Assembly (NCBI GenBank): GCA_003661105.1
Contig: QMVM01000038.1
Location: forward strand, 1 to 11,484
Source of the DNA: Methanosarcinales archaeon
GTDB lineage: Archaea > Halobacteriota > Methanosarcinia > Methanosarcinales > Methanogasteraceae
Direction: 5' to 3'
Length of the DNA: 11,484 nucleotides
Under the pieces are notes generated by a model, which did not search any database, had not been told where the DNA came from, and saw only the letters and a list, made by a program, of their open reading frames with translations. Shown piece after piece: positions 1 through 6,563 of the stretch; positions within the stretch are counted from its first letter, which is position 1; the number at the start of each line of letters is the position of its first letter. The translations under genes were made by a program, and so were the position numbers.

Positions 1-1
1 C

Positions 2-668
2 GATTTGACATATTATACCATACATCCGAAGCGCGGAAAGGAGGCGATGGACGCGATGGGAATTTTAGCAGAATTCGATGGGTTGCTATGCATGATCACT
101 GGATGCCATATTTCAATTACACCGGCGTAACACATGCCCTTTGCAACTCCCACCACTTAAGAGACCTTGCATTTGAACACGTTCAGTATGAACAGGACTG
201 GGCGGAAGAGCTCGAGCCAATGTTTGCTTGATATCAAGAAAGTGGTGGATCAAGCCCGCCCGTGTAAAGATGAGATCGATTCCGATAAAATCGAGGAGTT
301 TGAAGTGAGGTTTGATAAGATCATTGCGGAGGGACTGGAATTAAACCCACCACCTCAAAAAGAACCGGGAAAGAGGGGCGGGGTTAAACAATCTCCACCC
401 AAAAATCTGCTCGATAGGTTAAAGGGGCACAAACGGGAAGTGCTGGAATTCATGTACGACTTTGATGTTCCGTTTGACAATAACCAGGCTGAACGGGACG
501 TACGCATGATGAAACTGAGGCAGAAGATATCAGGCACTTTTCGGACTGCTGTAGGGGCAGATGTGTTCTGTGGTATTCTGCTGGGTATATATCTACCGTG
601 CGAAAGAACGGGTGTCGTATGCGCTTGGAGGGGATCCGTTTATGCCATCTGGCTGTGAGGGTGAGTAG
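2..668 (+). pseudogene. IS66-family transposase, decayed C-terminal part
   Basis: This is the remnant of a DDE transposase of the IS66 family; the N-terminal part lies outside the window or is lost. Recognisable IS66 blocks run in order but change frame three times. Frame 2 from base 2 to about 80 gives LTYYTIHPKRGKEAMDAMG. Frame 1 from about 79 to 220 gives AMHDHWMPYFNYTG and HALCNSHHLRDL, then meets TGA at 229. Frame 2 from about 221 to 581 gives LLDIKKVVDQAR and then the typical C-terminal block FDNNQAERDVRMMKLRQKIS followed by GTFRTAVGADVFCGI. Frame 3 from about 582 gives YIYRAKERVSYALGGDPFMPS and stops with TAG at 666-668. With three frameshifts no functional transposase can be made unless the sequence contains errors. 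An apparent 163-residue reading frame at 167-658 covers only the middle segment; its first and last residues are out of frame. I did not find the terminal inverted repeats. Confidence 0.88.
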
Positions 669-859
669 TTACCACAAAACCAACATCAAGCGCCTGAATG
701 AGTGGTTAATCTGACAAAGTAGTATTACCAGCTTTTTCCAATACTCCTTTTGACGAGGGGCCTAAAACCCCCCACTTATCCACCCCCTCACATCCCCCTC
801 GTCCACGATGAGTTTGATGCAATCGGGCAACTCATTAATTTTATTTGTATGTATATTCT
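669..859. other. Gene-free spacer between IS66 remnant and AlbA_2 gene
   Basis: This 191-base spacer lies between two converging reading frames. No coding segment is recognisable. It is rich in C runs around 765-800 and holds one inverted repeat, listed separately. It may include the right end of the IS66 element, but no terminal repeat could be paired with a left end inside the window. Confidence 0.6.
752..803. repeat. 9-bp inverted repeat gacgagggg / cccctcgtc
   Basis: The arms gacgagggg (752-760) and cccctcgtc (795-803) are perfect reverse complements separated by 34 bases that include C6 and C5 runs. The long loop makes this a weak terminator. It could be an IS end, a protein site or chance in a C/G-rich stretch. 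Confidence 0.35.
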
Positions 860-2038
860 TCAGTCTTCATCAGGTATCCTGTGAAAAACAACTTTGAATA
901 TCTGTTTATTCCTATCATTCACCATATCGAGTTTAACATCGCTCTCCCTGCATAGCCATATCATTCTCGGAACCCCGCTGCCTCGCCCACTGTACCTGAA
1001 CTTTTTATCCCTTTCCAGAAATGAAAGAATCGCGGGGTTTCTCTCGATGTGGACTCCATACCGAATATTATCCTCGGTAATGGTGTTTGGAAGGATTCCC
1101 GGACTTATTATTTCCAACCGGTTCTTAAAGACATTAATGAATATTGGTGCATTTATAAAATAATCTCTATGGACGATCGCATTTGCCACAGCCTCCATAA
1201 AAGCCTCTTTCGGGATTTCAAGTATCGGAGGTGCGTTTATATTCCTGCTCTTCTGAAGGCCCTTTATGTTTCTCTGTATGAAACTGACACCGTACTCGAA
1301 TTGTTCTATAAGTCTCCCTTCTATCGTCTCACTGTCGTTATATTCATCTGAGTGGATATCGTTGCCTTTGTAATAGGTCGCCTTTATAACAAATTGTGGT
1401 TTCACCCTCTCAGGAGATCTGCCAAATAACAACAGTCCTGCGAGCGTCAGTTGCCCATTTTTAACGAGTTTGAGATTTTCAAGCAATTTCTCAAGAGGAA
1501 TATCTATATCTTCTACTTTTTCTGTATAATATTGCTCATAAAAACGTTTGAAGTAATCCGCATCAAAATCTGTGACTCCTGCACCGGTCTCAATTTCATC
1601 GGCAAATAGAAAGCCAGATGATTGCATAAGCCTCAAAAGTTCCTCTCTTGTTGCTCTTCTTTTATCTGCCCCGCTTTTTACCCAGAATTCAGTTGTATTC
1701 ACTGCATAAGGTTTGTCACTCCCTTTTGGCACATAGACGACCAGGATCCTCTTGCCATCACAGATTAAGATCTCAGTTTTGACAAAGAGTGGAGGTGCAA
1801 TTTTTGAAGAACATGTACTGGAAATCCATTGGTTTAATCGATTCACATCTTCCTTACTGAGTCCTTCTATATCCTCACTATCGGATATTCCGATGTATAG
1901 ACTTCCTCCGTCAGAATTGGCAAAAGCACAAATCTCCACCGCAAGCTTATCTACGCTGTGAAAGTTGGCCTTAAATTGATTAGAAGTATCCTCTCCACGA
2001 TCTATGACGTTGTTGAGTTCGAGACAGTCTATTTTCAC
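860..2038 (-). CDS. AlbA_2 / Schlafen-type putative DNA-binding protein with GHKL-like ATPase domain
   Basis: The protein belongs to the COG2865-type family of putative transcriptional regulators. The N-terminal AlbA_2 domain shows GEDTSNQFK near residues 15-23 and the FANSDGGSLYIGI strand-turn near 39-51. The C-terminal half carries the ATPase-like domain with EAVANAIVHRDY near 282-293 (the usual E...N...HRDY motif), SPGILPN, ERNP and GRGSG near 351-355. I place the start at GTG 2038-2036, which gives 392 residues. That codon overlaps the stop of the upstream small ORF as GTGA, and AlbA_2 proteins usually begin just before the GED motif. A frame extension to GTG at 2080 would add 14 residues encoded by the GGGGGTTTACCCCC palindrome region, which looks less natural. 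The C-terminal winged helix found in many relatives is not evident, so this is a short form. The gene looks more AT-rich than ahcY, suggesting acquisition. Function is regulatory by family; targets are unknown. Confidence 0.85.
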   Translation of the reverse strand: MKIDCLELNNVIDRGEDTSNQFKANFHSVDKLAVEICAFANSDGGSLYIGISDSEDIEGLSKEDVNRLNQWISSTCSSKIAPPLFVKTEILICDGKRILVVYVPKGSDKPYAVNTTEFWVKSGADKRRATREELLRLMQSSGFLFADEIETGAGVTDFDADYFKRFYEQYYTEKVEDIDIPLEKLLENLKLVKNGQLTLAGLLLFGRSPERVKPQFVIKATYYKGNDIHSDEYNDSETIEGRLIEQFEYGVSFIQRNIKGLQKSRNINAPPILEIPKEAFMEAVANAIVHRDYFINAPIFINVFKNRLEIISPGILPNTITEDNIRYGVHIERNPAILSFLERDKKFRYSGRGSGVPRMIWLCRESDVKLDMVNDRNKQIFKVVFHRIPDED

Positions 2039-2217
2039 CTCAATATTCGAATCGTGAAAGGGGGGTAAACCCCCTGCCACTTTTTTTCACAAATCCTGCC
2101 AAGCCTTATCCAATCGTTCATAAGAGATGTCTCGCTTGCGATTGCTGTTTCCACCAATTCTTGCAATGCTTTTGCTTCTAAAAAGAGTGTAAAATCCAGC
2201 AACTCCATCGTCCGCAT
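2035..2217 (-). CDS. Small unknown protein coupled to the AlbA_2 gene
   Basis: This 60-residue ORF begins 16 bases after the ahcY stop and ends with TGA at 2037-2035, sharing the bases GTGA with the start of the AlbA_2 gene. This spacing and overlap are the main reason to regard it as real. The sequence is mostly helical in character (LFLEAKALQELVETA, then LMNDWIRLGRICEKKW) and ends with a short basic tail, VYPPFTIRILR. I recognise no family. A GGGGAG block touches the first ATG directly but sits 9 bases before a second ATG at 2208, so a 57-residue product is also possible. It could be a small partner of the AlbA_2 protein or a chance open frame. Confidence 0.42.
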   Translation of the reverse strand: MRTMELLDFTLFLEAKALQELVETAIASETSLMNDWIRLGRICEKKWQGVYPPFTIRILR

Positions 2218-2233
2218 CTCCCCGTACCTGAAC

Positions 2234-3490
2234 CTATGTCCCCATCGTCCACGAATGGAGATACTCGTCCTGCTCTACCGTCAATGTCTCGATCTTTATC
2301 CCCATTGCAGCGAGTTTCATGCTTGCAACCTCCTCGTCAAGCTCGACCGGCACATGATAGACCTGATTATCCAGCCCCTCACCATGTTCAACAATGTGTC
2401 TGACACAGAGCGCCTGATTCGCAAAACTCATATCCATGACTTCAGGCGGATGCCCGAATGCAGATGCAAGATTGACGAGCCGTCCCTCTGCCAGCACGTA
2501 TATCCGGTTGCCGTTTGCGAGCAGATACTCCATGACATCCTCCTTCACCTCACTGATCCCGACAGCAACCGATGACAACCCCGGAAGATCGAGTTCGACA
2601 TTGAAGTGCCCTGAGTTCGCAACGATCGCCTGATCCTGCATCAGCTCAAAATGCTCCGCCCTGATCACCGATATGTCGCCTGTTACCGTTATGAAGAGAT
2701 CGCCGATACGCGCCGCATCCGCCATTGGCATCACCCGGTACCCATCCATCACTGCCTCAAGTGCCTTTCTCGGGTTCACCTCGACAACGATCACGTTTGC
2801 GCCAAGCCCCTTCGCACGCATGGCAACACCCCTTCCGCACCAGCCGTATCCGACGACGACAACGTTTTTTCCAGCAAAGAGCACGTTTGTTGCATTCATG
2901 ATCCCGTGGAGTGTGCTCTGCCCGGTGCCGTACCGGTTGTCAAACATCATCTTGGTCTCGGCATCGTTTACAGCGATCACGGGATAGCGAAGTGCACCGT
3001 CTGCCGCCATCGCTCGCAACCGGATAACGCCGGTCGTGGTCTCCTCGCAGCCGCCGATGACGCCAGAAAGTAGTTCCGGATGATCGCTGTGCAGGAGAGC
3101 AATCGTGTCTGCGCCGTCATCAAGCGTGACATGCGGGCCTATCTTGAGCGCCTCCTCGAGGCACTCGTAGTACTCCTTCTCGTCCTCCCCCCTGACAGCG
3201 AACGCGTGCGTCCCGTTCGCTGCAAGCGCTGCAGCGACGTCGTCCTGTGTGCTGAGCGGATTTGATGCAGTGAGCGCGATATTTGCGCCACCTGCTTGGA
3301 GCGCTGTTATCAAGTTGGCAGTTTCAACAGTTACGTGCAGGCATGCAACGATGTTTACCCCCTCAAGCGGGCGTTCTTCCTCGAATCGCTCCCTAATCTT
3401 ATTAAGCACGGGCATGTGCCGCCGTGCCCACTCGATCCTCTGCGCACCCTCGTCCGCAAGCGCCATATCCTTTATGATGTACGGTTTCAT
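2234..3490 (-). CDS. ahcY: S-adenosylhomocysteine hydrolase (adenosylhomocysteinase)
   Basis: This NAD-dependent cytosolic enzyme cleaves S-adenosylhomocysteine to homocysteine and adenosine, relieving product inhibition of methyltransferases. In some methanogens the family acts on S-inosylhomocysteine, which sequence alone cannot separate here. The 418 residues show the family blocks in order: CLHVTVETANL (50-60), LDDGAD (123-128), GGCEETTTG (146-154), NDAETK with the substrate lysine (175-180), FDNRYGTGQST (183-193), the Rossmann motif VVVGYGWCGRG (211-221), NSGHF (292-296), and GRLVNLASAFGHP (336-348). The protein ends at YLHSW plus four residues and lacks the extension of bacterial and eukaryotic forms, as is usual in archaea. 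AGGAG (CTCCT at 3497-3501 on the plus strand) precedes ATG 3490. The gene looks GC-richer than its downstream neighbours, and it is probably first in a transcript with the small ORF and the AlbA_2 gene. Confidence 0.96.
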   Translation of the reverse strand: MKPYIIKDMALADEGAQRIEWARRHMPVLNKIRERFEEERPLEGVNIVACLHVTVETANLITALQAGGANIALTASNPLSTQDDVAAALAANGTHAFAVRGEDEKEYYECLEEALKIGPHVTLDDGADTIALLHSDHPELLSGVIGGCEETTTGVIRLRAMAADGALRYPVIAVNDAETKMMFDNRYGTGQSTLHGIMNATNVLFAGKNVVVVGYGWCGRGVAMRAKGLGANVIVVEVNPRKALEAVMDGYRVMPMADAARIGDLFITVTGDISVIRAEHFELMQDQAIVANSGHFNVELDLPGLSSVAVGISEVKEDVMEYLLANGNRIYVLAEGRLVNLASAFGHPPEVMDMSFANQALCVRHIVEHGEGLDNQVYHVPVELDEEVASMKLAAMGIKIETLTVEQDEYLHSWTMGT

Positions 3491-3760
3491 TTTAATCTCC
3501 TGTGATTCTGGTATTAATAAGTCCGCCTCTATCAGTCTTAAAGTTCAACACTCAAATACCCGGGGGGGGGCCACAACGACTGCTGCAATAAGCTGAAAGT
3601 GTATCTACGTATCCGGGCGGGAGTGTAGGCGCGGAACACATGATACAGGATAATAGTACCTGATAGATGGGTTTGTCACACTACCATAATTGTTAGCGTT
3701 GTTTTATAGTTATTATCGGTTCATAGGAAAACATATATAACGAGGGGGTGATGCAATACT
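3491..3760. other. Divergent intergenic region between ahcY and the metallophosphoesterase
   Basis: This 270-base spacer must contain the starts of two outward-facing transcripts. For ahcY, AT-rich TATA-like elements occur near 3515-3522 (cttattaat on the minus strand) and near 3538-3545. The plus-strand elements are listed separately. An uninterrupted run of nine G bases preceded by CCC lies at 3559-3570. No coding segment is recognised. Confidence 0.55.
3702..3752 (+). promoter_or_regulatory. Putative archaeal promoter and Shine-Dalgarno for the metallophosphoesterase
   Basis: Two TATA-like boxes are visible. ttttatag at 3702-3709 would place transcription start near 3731, giving a leader of about 30 bases with the purine-rich gggggtgat at 3744-3752, eight bases before the ATG. 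catatataac at 3732-3741, after the BRE-like aggaaa, would instead start almost at the ATG and give a leaderless message. The Shine-Dalgarno-like block favours the first. Prediction only. Confidence 0.4.
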
Positions 3761-4426
3761 ATGCAAATCGTTGTAAGTGATATGCATATTGGGGCTAGTG
3801 CTGTAAATTACCCTGCTTTAGACCACTTTATCGAAAAAACATTACCAAAAGCGGAGAAAGTTATCTTCGCTGGAGACACTCTCGATTTATGGAAGTCTAA
3901 ATGGGATGAAATCCGCAACCATCCGACATATCAACTGTTGCGACAGACCCTCGTGGATCAAGATATTAATTGCACGTATCTGATCGGAAATCATGATTAT
4001 ATGATCGATCAGCACGTGGATGATATTGCCACTTACCGGGATATGGTTATTCCTTGCGATTCCGAACCAGACATCTATATCACGCATGGATGGGAGTTCG
4101 ATATCTGCCATCGTTATAACGGTTCCTGGTGGGTCAGCAGGCAGGTATGCAAACATCTCCCTGATGCATGTCAGCGGTTCGTGCGCTCTCCGTCAAAAAT
4201 GGTGAATTTGAATGGCGTGTATAGGCGAGCGGTTCAAAGAATCCACAGAGAAGCGTTTAAATATGGAGAGGAATGCAATTGCCGGGTAATTATGGGGCAC
4301 ACGCACACACCACGAGCTATCGATGGTCGGGTGTATGATTGCGGTGATTGGGTCGATTCATTTACATGGATAGAGATTCATGACGAACAAATCGAATTGA
4401 AAGAGTATAATCTCGATTTTCGGTGA
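3761..4426 (+). CDS. LpxH-like calcineurin-type metallophosphoesterase
   Basis: The product is a soluble dinuclear-metal phosphoesterase of 221 residues. All ligand motifs of the superfamily are present: SDMH (6-9), GDTLDLW (38-44), GNHD (76-79), THGWEFD (108-114) and GHTHTP (179-184). The spacing and the GDxxDxW form resemble UDP-2,3-diacylglucosamine pyrophosphatase (LpxH) and its relatives. Archaea do not make lipid A, so the substrate is probably another phosphodiester or nucleotide-linked compound; I cannot name it. Five cysteines (116, 130, 137, 172, 174) follow THGWEFD in the second half. The gene stands alone, divergent from ahcY. Its last codons and stop overlap a tttcggtgaa motif that recurs in the next 600 bases, so the 3' end may border a former insertion. 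Confidence 0.88.
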   Translation: MQIVVSDMHIGASAVNYPALDHFIEKTLPKAEKVIFAGDTLDLWKSKWDEIRNHPTYQLLRQTLVDQDINCTYLIGNHDYMIDQHVDDIATYRDMVIPCDSEPDIYITHGWEFDICHRYNGSWWVSRQVCKHLPDACQRFVRSPSKMVNLNGVYRRAVQRIHREAFKYGEECNCRVIMGHTHTPRAIDGRVYDCGDWVDSFTWIEIHDEQIELKEYNLDFR

Positions 4427-4564
4427 AACGCAAATCACAGCCCAAAAGGTGTCACGCAGGTATGACACGTTTCACCCATTTCAAACGTTTATTCTTCAAT
4501 CGCGTCGTTATCATTGGTAATTCTACATGTGTTCTGTGACGATAAAAGGACAGGCTATTTAAAT
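4427..4564. other. Gene-free spacer after the metallophosphoesterase
   Basis: No coding segment is recognised in these 138 bases. They lie between two inverted copies of the tttcggtgaa motif and contain the hairpin listed separately. The layout could be that of a small non-autonomous element or of two nested insertion scars. Confidence 0.4.
4449..4468 (+). terminator. Possible hairpin terminator after the metallophosphoesterase
   Basis: The arms gtgtca (4449-4454) and tgacac (4463-4468) pair around an 8-base loop, 23 bases after the stop codon. No strong T run follows directly; gtttc comes next. It may be a weak terminator or part of the surrounding repeat structure. Confidence 0.3.
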
Positions 4565-4574
4565 TCACCGAAAG

Positions 4575-4958
4575 TCAGGTATAATAGGTGTAATCCGGCT
4601 CATACTTGACTTTCCGACACCCGTTTTCAATTCTTACTTCACCTTGAATATCAAATATCACCTCAAAAAGCCGTTGTAGTGTCATTTTCTCACCGTTGAA
4701 ACATTCATCTGGCAAGTACCAGCAGATATTCGCAAAGGAAATCTTGAAGCATGTCATGATCTGGTCCAGCTCCACATCCCTACTATATATCTTCTTCTTA
4801 TCTATAATTCTTGCAAGTTCATCTCTTTTTTTCTTCAGTGATGTAAACTGTTTCGGGTGATCTTTTTCTATCTTCTTTATTTTCCTTTTAATACTATTTA
4901 TTTCCTTTTGAATGCTCTTTAGAGATTGCGTATCATGTTCAGACAGTATGGAATTATT
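4575..4958 (-). pseudogene. Transposase-like C-terminal fragment
   Basis: An open stretch of about 127 codons runs from after an in-frame TAG (4961-4959) to the stop at 4577-4575. The first half is a highly charged, probable coiled-coil helix (KEINSIKRKIKKIEK, then LKKKRDELARIIDKKK). The second half reads LDQIMTCFKISFANICWYL, DECFNGEKMTLQRLFEVIF and DIQGEVRIENG. This pattern resembles the C-terminal tail of DDE transposases common in methanogen and ANME-like genomes; I recall the resemblance but cannot fix the IS family. The catalytic domain is absent, so this is a 5'-truncated remnant. The 66-residue part from GTG 4775 is only the tail of the open stretch. It abuts one copy of the terminal-repeat-like motif. 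Confidence 0.5.
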
Positions 4959-5034
4959 CTATATTGTCAAGAGATGCTGGTGTGCCCGTGACGAGCTGAT
5001 TTCGATAGGTTATTTTTCGGTGACCCATAAGTGC

Positions 5035-5232
5035 ATGACAATACCACCAAGTTTGAAAGGCGACCTCAATCTCGACGGCAGGCTCACCTCCGCAGACTCC
5101 GCAATCGCGCTACGGATCGCAGTCAGCGGCGAATACGTGCCAGAAGCAGACATCGACGGAAACGGCTGCGTCACTTCGCTCGATATTCTCATGATCGCGC
5201 GAGGTGACGCAGCCGGGCGAATCGAGTTATAA
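5035..5232 (+). pseudogene. Orphan dockerin type I module, C-terminal fragment of a surface protein
   Basis: The 65 codons from ATG 5035 encode almost nothing but a duplicated calcium-binding dockerin module. Loop 1 is GDLNLDGRLTSADSAIAL (residues 9-26) and loop 2 is ADIDGNGCVTSLDILMI (38-54), followed by the usual short end (AAGRIEL). Aspartate, asparagine and glycine ligand positions are kept in both loops. Dockerins bind cohesin modules, normally at the end of large secreted proteins; archaea carry them outside cellulosomes. Here there is no signal peptide, no upstream catalytic or adhesive domain and no linker. The frame stays open upstream to about 4912, but that part is antisense to the transposase-like tail and has no dockerin-protein character. 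The fragment is therefore probably what is left after an insertion or deletion removed the parent gene. A functional mini-dockerin is possible but less likely. Confidence 0.7.
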
Positions 5233-5327
5233 TTTACCCCTATCCGCGCCGACTGGATATCAGACTCATCTTTCAAAGATCCGCCCGAAAACGATACCTC
5301 CAACCCTCATGGATAGTATCCCAAAGA

Positions 5328-6563
5328 TCACTCCTTCTCAGCCACCAGGATCACTGTAGAATACGTAAAAAGAAGCCTTCCATCAGCATCAAAGCGAACC
5401 CTGAGACCAATTTTATCACCCTCTATCGAATCAGTCATCATGCGCCTGACCGCAATAGCGATCTCCTCACCGGGATCTGCAATCTTTATCCATTCATCGA
5501 AATAGAAGTCGGCATCCCAGTTTCTCGCATGGATCACCTTAAACCTGGCATCCTCCAGCATCCCGACCAGTTCCGGCTCTGAATACAGGTGGACATGGGA
5601 CGGATCACGGAGTTGCTCGATTCTGTTATGGTACTCACTCTTTGCGGAATCTTCCGAAGATAGGCCATCCACGAGTACAATCTTCCCGCCGCGTTTACAG
5701 ACGCGAGCCATCTCTGATACCGCCTTTCCGGGATTTGTGAAATGGTGGAATGCAAACCTGCATGACACGATATCAAACGACTCGTCCTCAAATCCAAGCG
5801 ATTCCACATCCCGTACCCTGAAATCGACATTATCAAGACCCCGCTCTCTCTGTATGCGCTCAGCGACCAGAAGCATATCCCGGGTCATATCACAGCCAGT
5901 GACGTTGGCTTCAGAAACCCGTTTTGCAAACTCAAACGCAAGAAATCCGTTTCCTGTAGCCACATCCAGCACCTTATCAGACCCTGCAGGCGCGGTCAGG
6001 TCAACGATCAGATTCAGGTGGTCCTTATCCGAAAGGATGCTGCTCTTTGAGTATGCGCCCGACCGCCTGCCGAACCGATCCTTTGCCGATTCTTTCTTGC
6101 GGTGCGCGACGAGACCGCCATCCATCAGGATCTCGAGCAGGAAATCCGGCATCTTCGCACCTACGTACTCGAAACCTCCCGCAGTTACCGTACCGTCTTC
6201 GATATCGATCTCAACCAGGTCTCCTTCTTTGCAAGAAACCATTGTTCCAGTCTCTATCAGGGGAAGCCCGATGTTTATGGCATTTCGAAAGAAGATGCGC
6301 GCGAAGGATGCTGCCACAACGCACGCCACTCCGGCATGTTTGATCGCGAGTACTGCTTGCTCTCTTGATGAGCCGCATCCAAAATTCATGTTGGCGACGA
6401 TTATATCGCCGCGCCCAACCTTCCCTGCAAATCCGGGATCGATACCCTCTAGCACGTGATCGGCAAATACCTGCATGTCTGTGGTGCGCAGGTATTTGCC
6501 GGGGATTATCGCGTCGGTATCGACGTCATCCCCGAATATCCATGCCTTTCCTTTTATCTTCAC
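5328..6563 (-). CDS. Fusion: homoaconitase/isopropylmalate-dehydratase small subunit plus SAM methyltransferase
   Basis: The 411-residue protein joins two families. Residues 1 to about 157 form the swivel (small) subunit of the aconitase superfamily, with FGDDVDTDAIIPG (10-22), the substrate loop YLRT (24-27) and the active-site block NFGCGSSREQA (60-70). From memory of the methanogen enzymes, Arg26 and Thr27 in this loop mark homoaconitase (AksE/HacB, coenzyme B 2-oxosuberate pathway), whereas the leucine-pathway subunit has other residues. Residues about 161-411 are a class I methyltransferase of the UbiE/COG2226 type: FGRRSGAYSKS, motif I VLDVATGNG (198-206), Asp225, and DIVSCRFAFHHF (264-275). 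The junction, AHRKKESAKDRFG, leaves both domains near full length. The start GTG overlaps the stop of the cytochrome gene as GTGA, so the two are translationally coupled. The large [4Fe-4S] subunit is not in the window. The methyltransferase substrate is unknown. A lost stop codon or an assembly error could also produce such a fusion. Confidence 0.87.
   Translation of the reverse strand: MKIKGKAWIFGDDVDTDAIIPGKYLRTTDMQVFADHVLEGIDPGFAGKVGRGDIIVANMNFGCGSSREQAVLAIKHAGVACVVAASFARIFFRNAINIGLPLIETGTMVSCKEGDLVEIDIEDGTVTAGGFEYVGAKMPDFLLEILMDGGLVAHRKKESAKDRFGRRSGAYSKSSILSDKDHLNLIVDLTAPAGSDKVLDVATGNGFLAFEFAKRVSEANVTGCDMTRDMLLVAERIQRERGLDNVDFRVRDVESLGFEDESFDIVSCRFAFHHFTNPGKAVSEMARVCKRGGKIVLVDGLSSEDSAKSEYHNRIEQLRDPSHVHLYSEPELVGMLEDARFKVIHARNWDADFYFDEWIKIADPGEEIAIAVRRMMTDSIEGDKIGLRVRFDADGRLLFTYSTVILVAEKE

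Larger units (their letters stand above)
4418..5023. repeat. Three copies of a tttcggtga motif bounding an insertion scar
   Basis: Copy 1 is tttcggtgaa at 4418-4427, overlapping the metallophosphoesterase stop. Copy 2 is the reverse complement ttcaccgaaa at 4565-4574, directly adjoining the stop codon of the transposase-like tail. Copy 3 is tttcggtga at 5015-5023, just before the dockerin segment. Copies 2 and 3 face each other like terminal inverted repeats of a 458-base element (4566-5023); copies 1 and 2 do the same around about 157 bases. No target duplication was found at the 4566-5023 boundaries. Confidence 0.5.

Noticed and set aside
167..658. A 163-residue reading frame taken as one intact protein
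   Set aside because: Only its middle matches IS66; the first residues and the last 25 or so are out of the transposase frame, which continues in neighbouring frames.
2651..3073. 140-residue plus-strand reading frame inside ahcY
   Set aside because: It is antisense to highly conserved SAH hydrolase motifs and shows no protein family character.
5233..5327. Terminator or small RNA between the dockerin fragment and the fusion gene
   Set aside because: No convincing stem followed by a T run was found in these 95 bases.
5737..6459. 240-residue plus-strand reading frame
   Set aside because: It is antisense to both domains of the fusion gene, whose motifs are clear; composition is Arg/Ser/Pro-rich as expected for a shadow frame.
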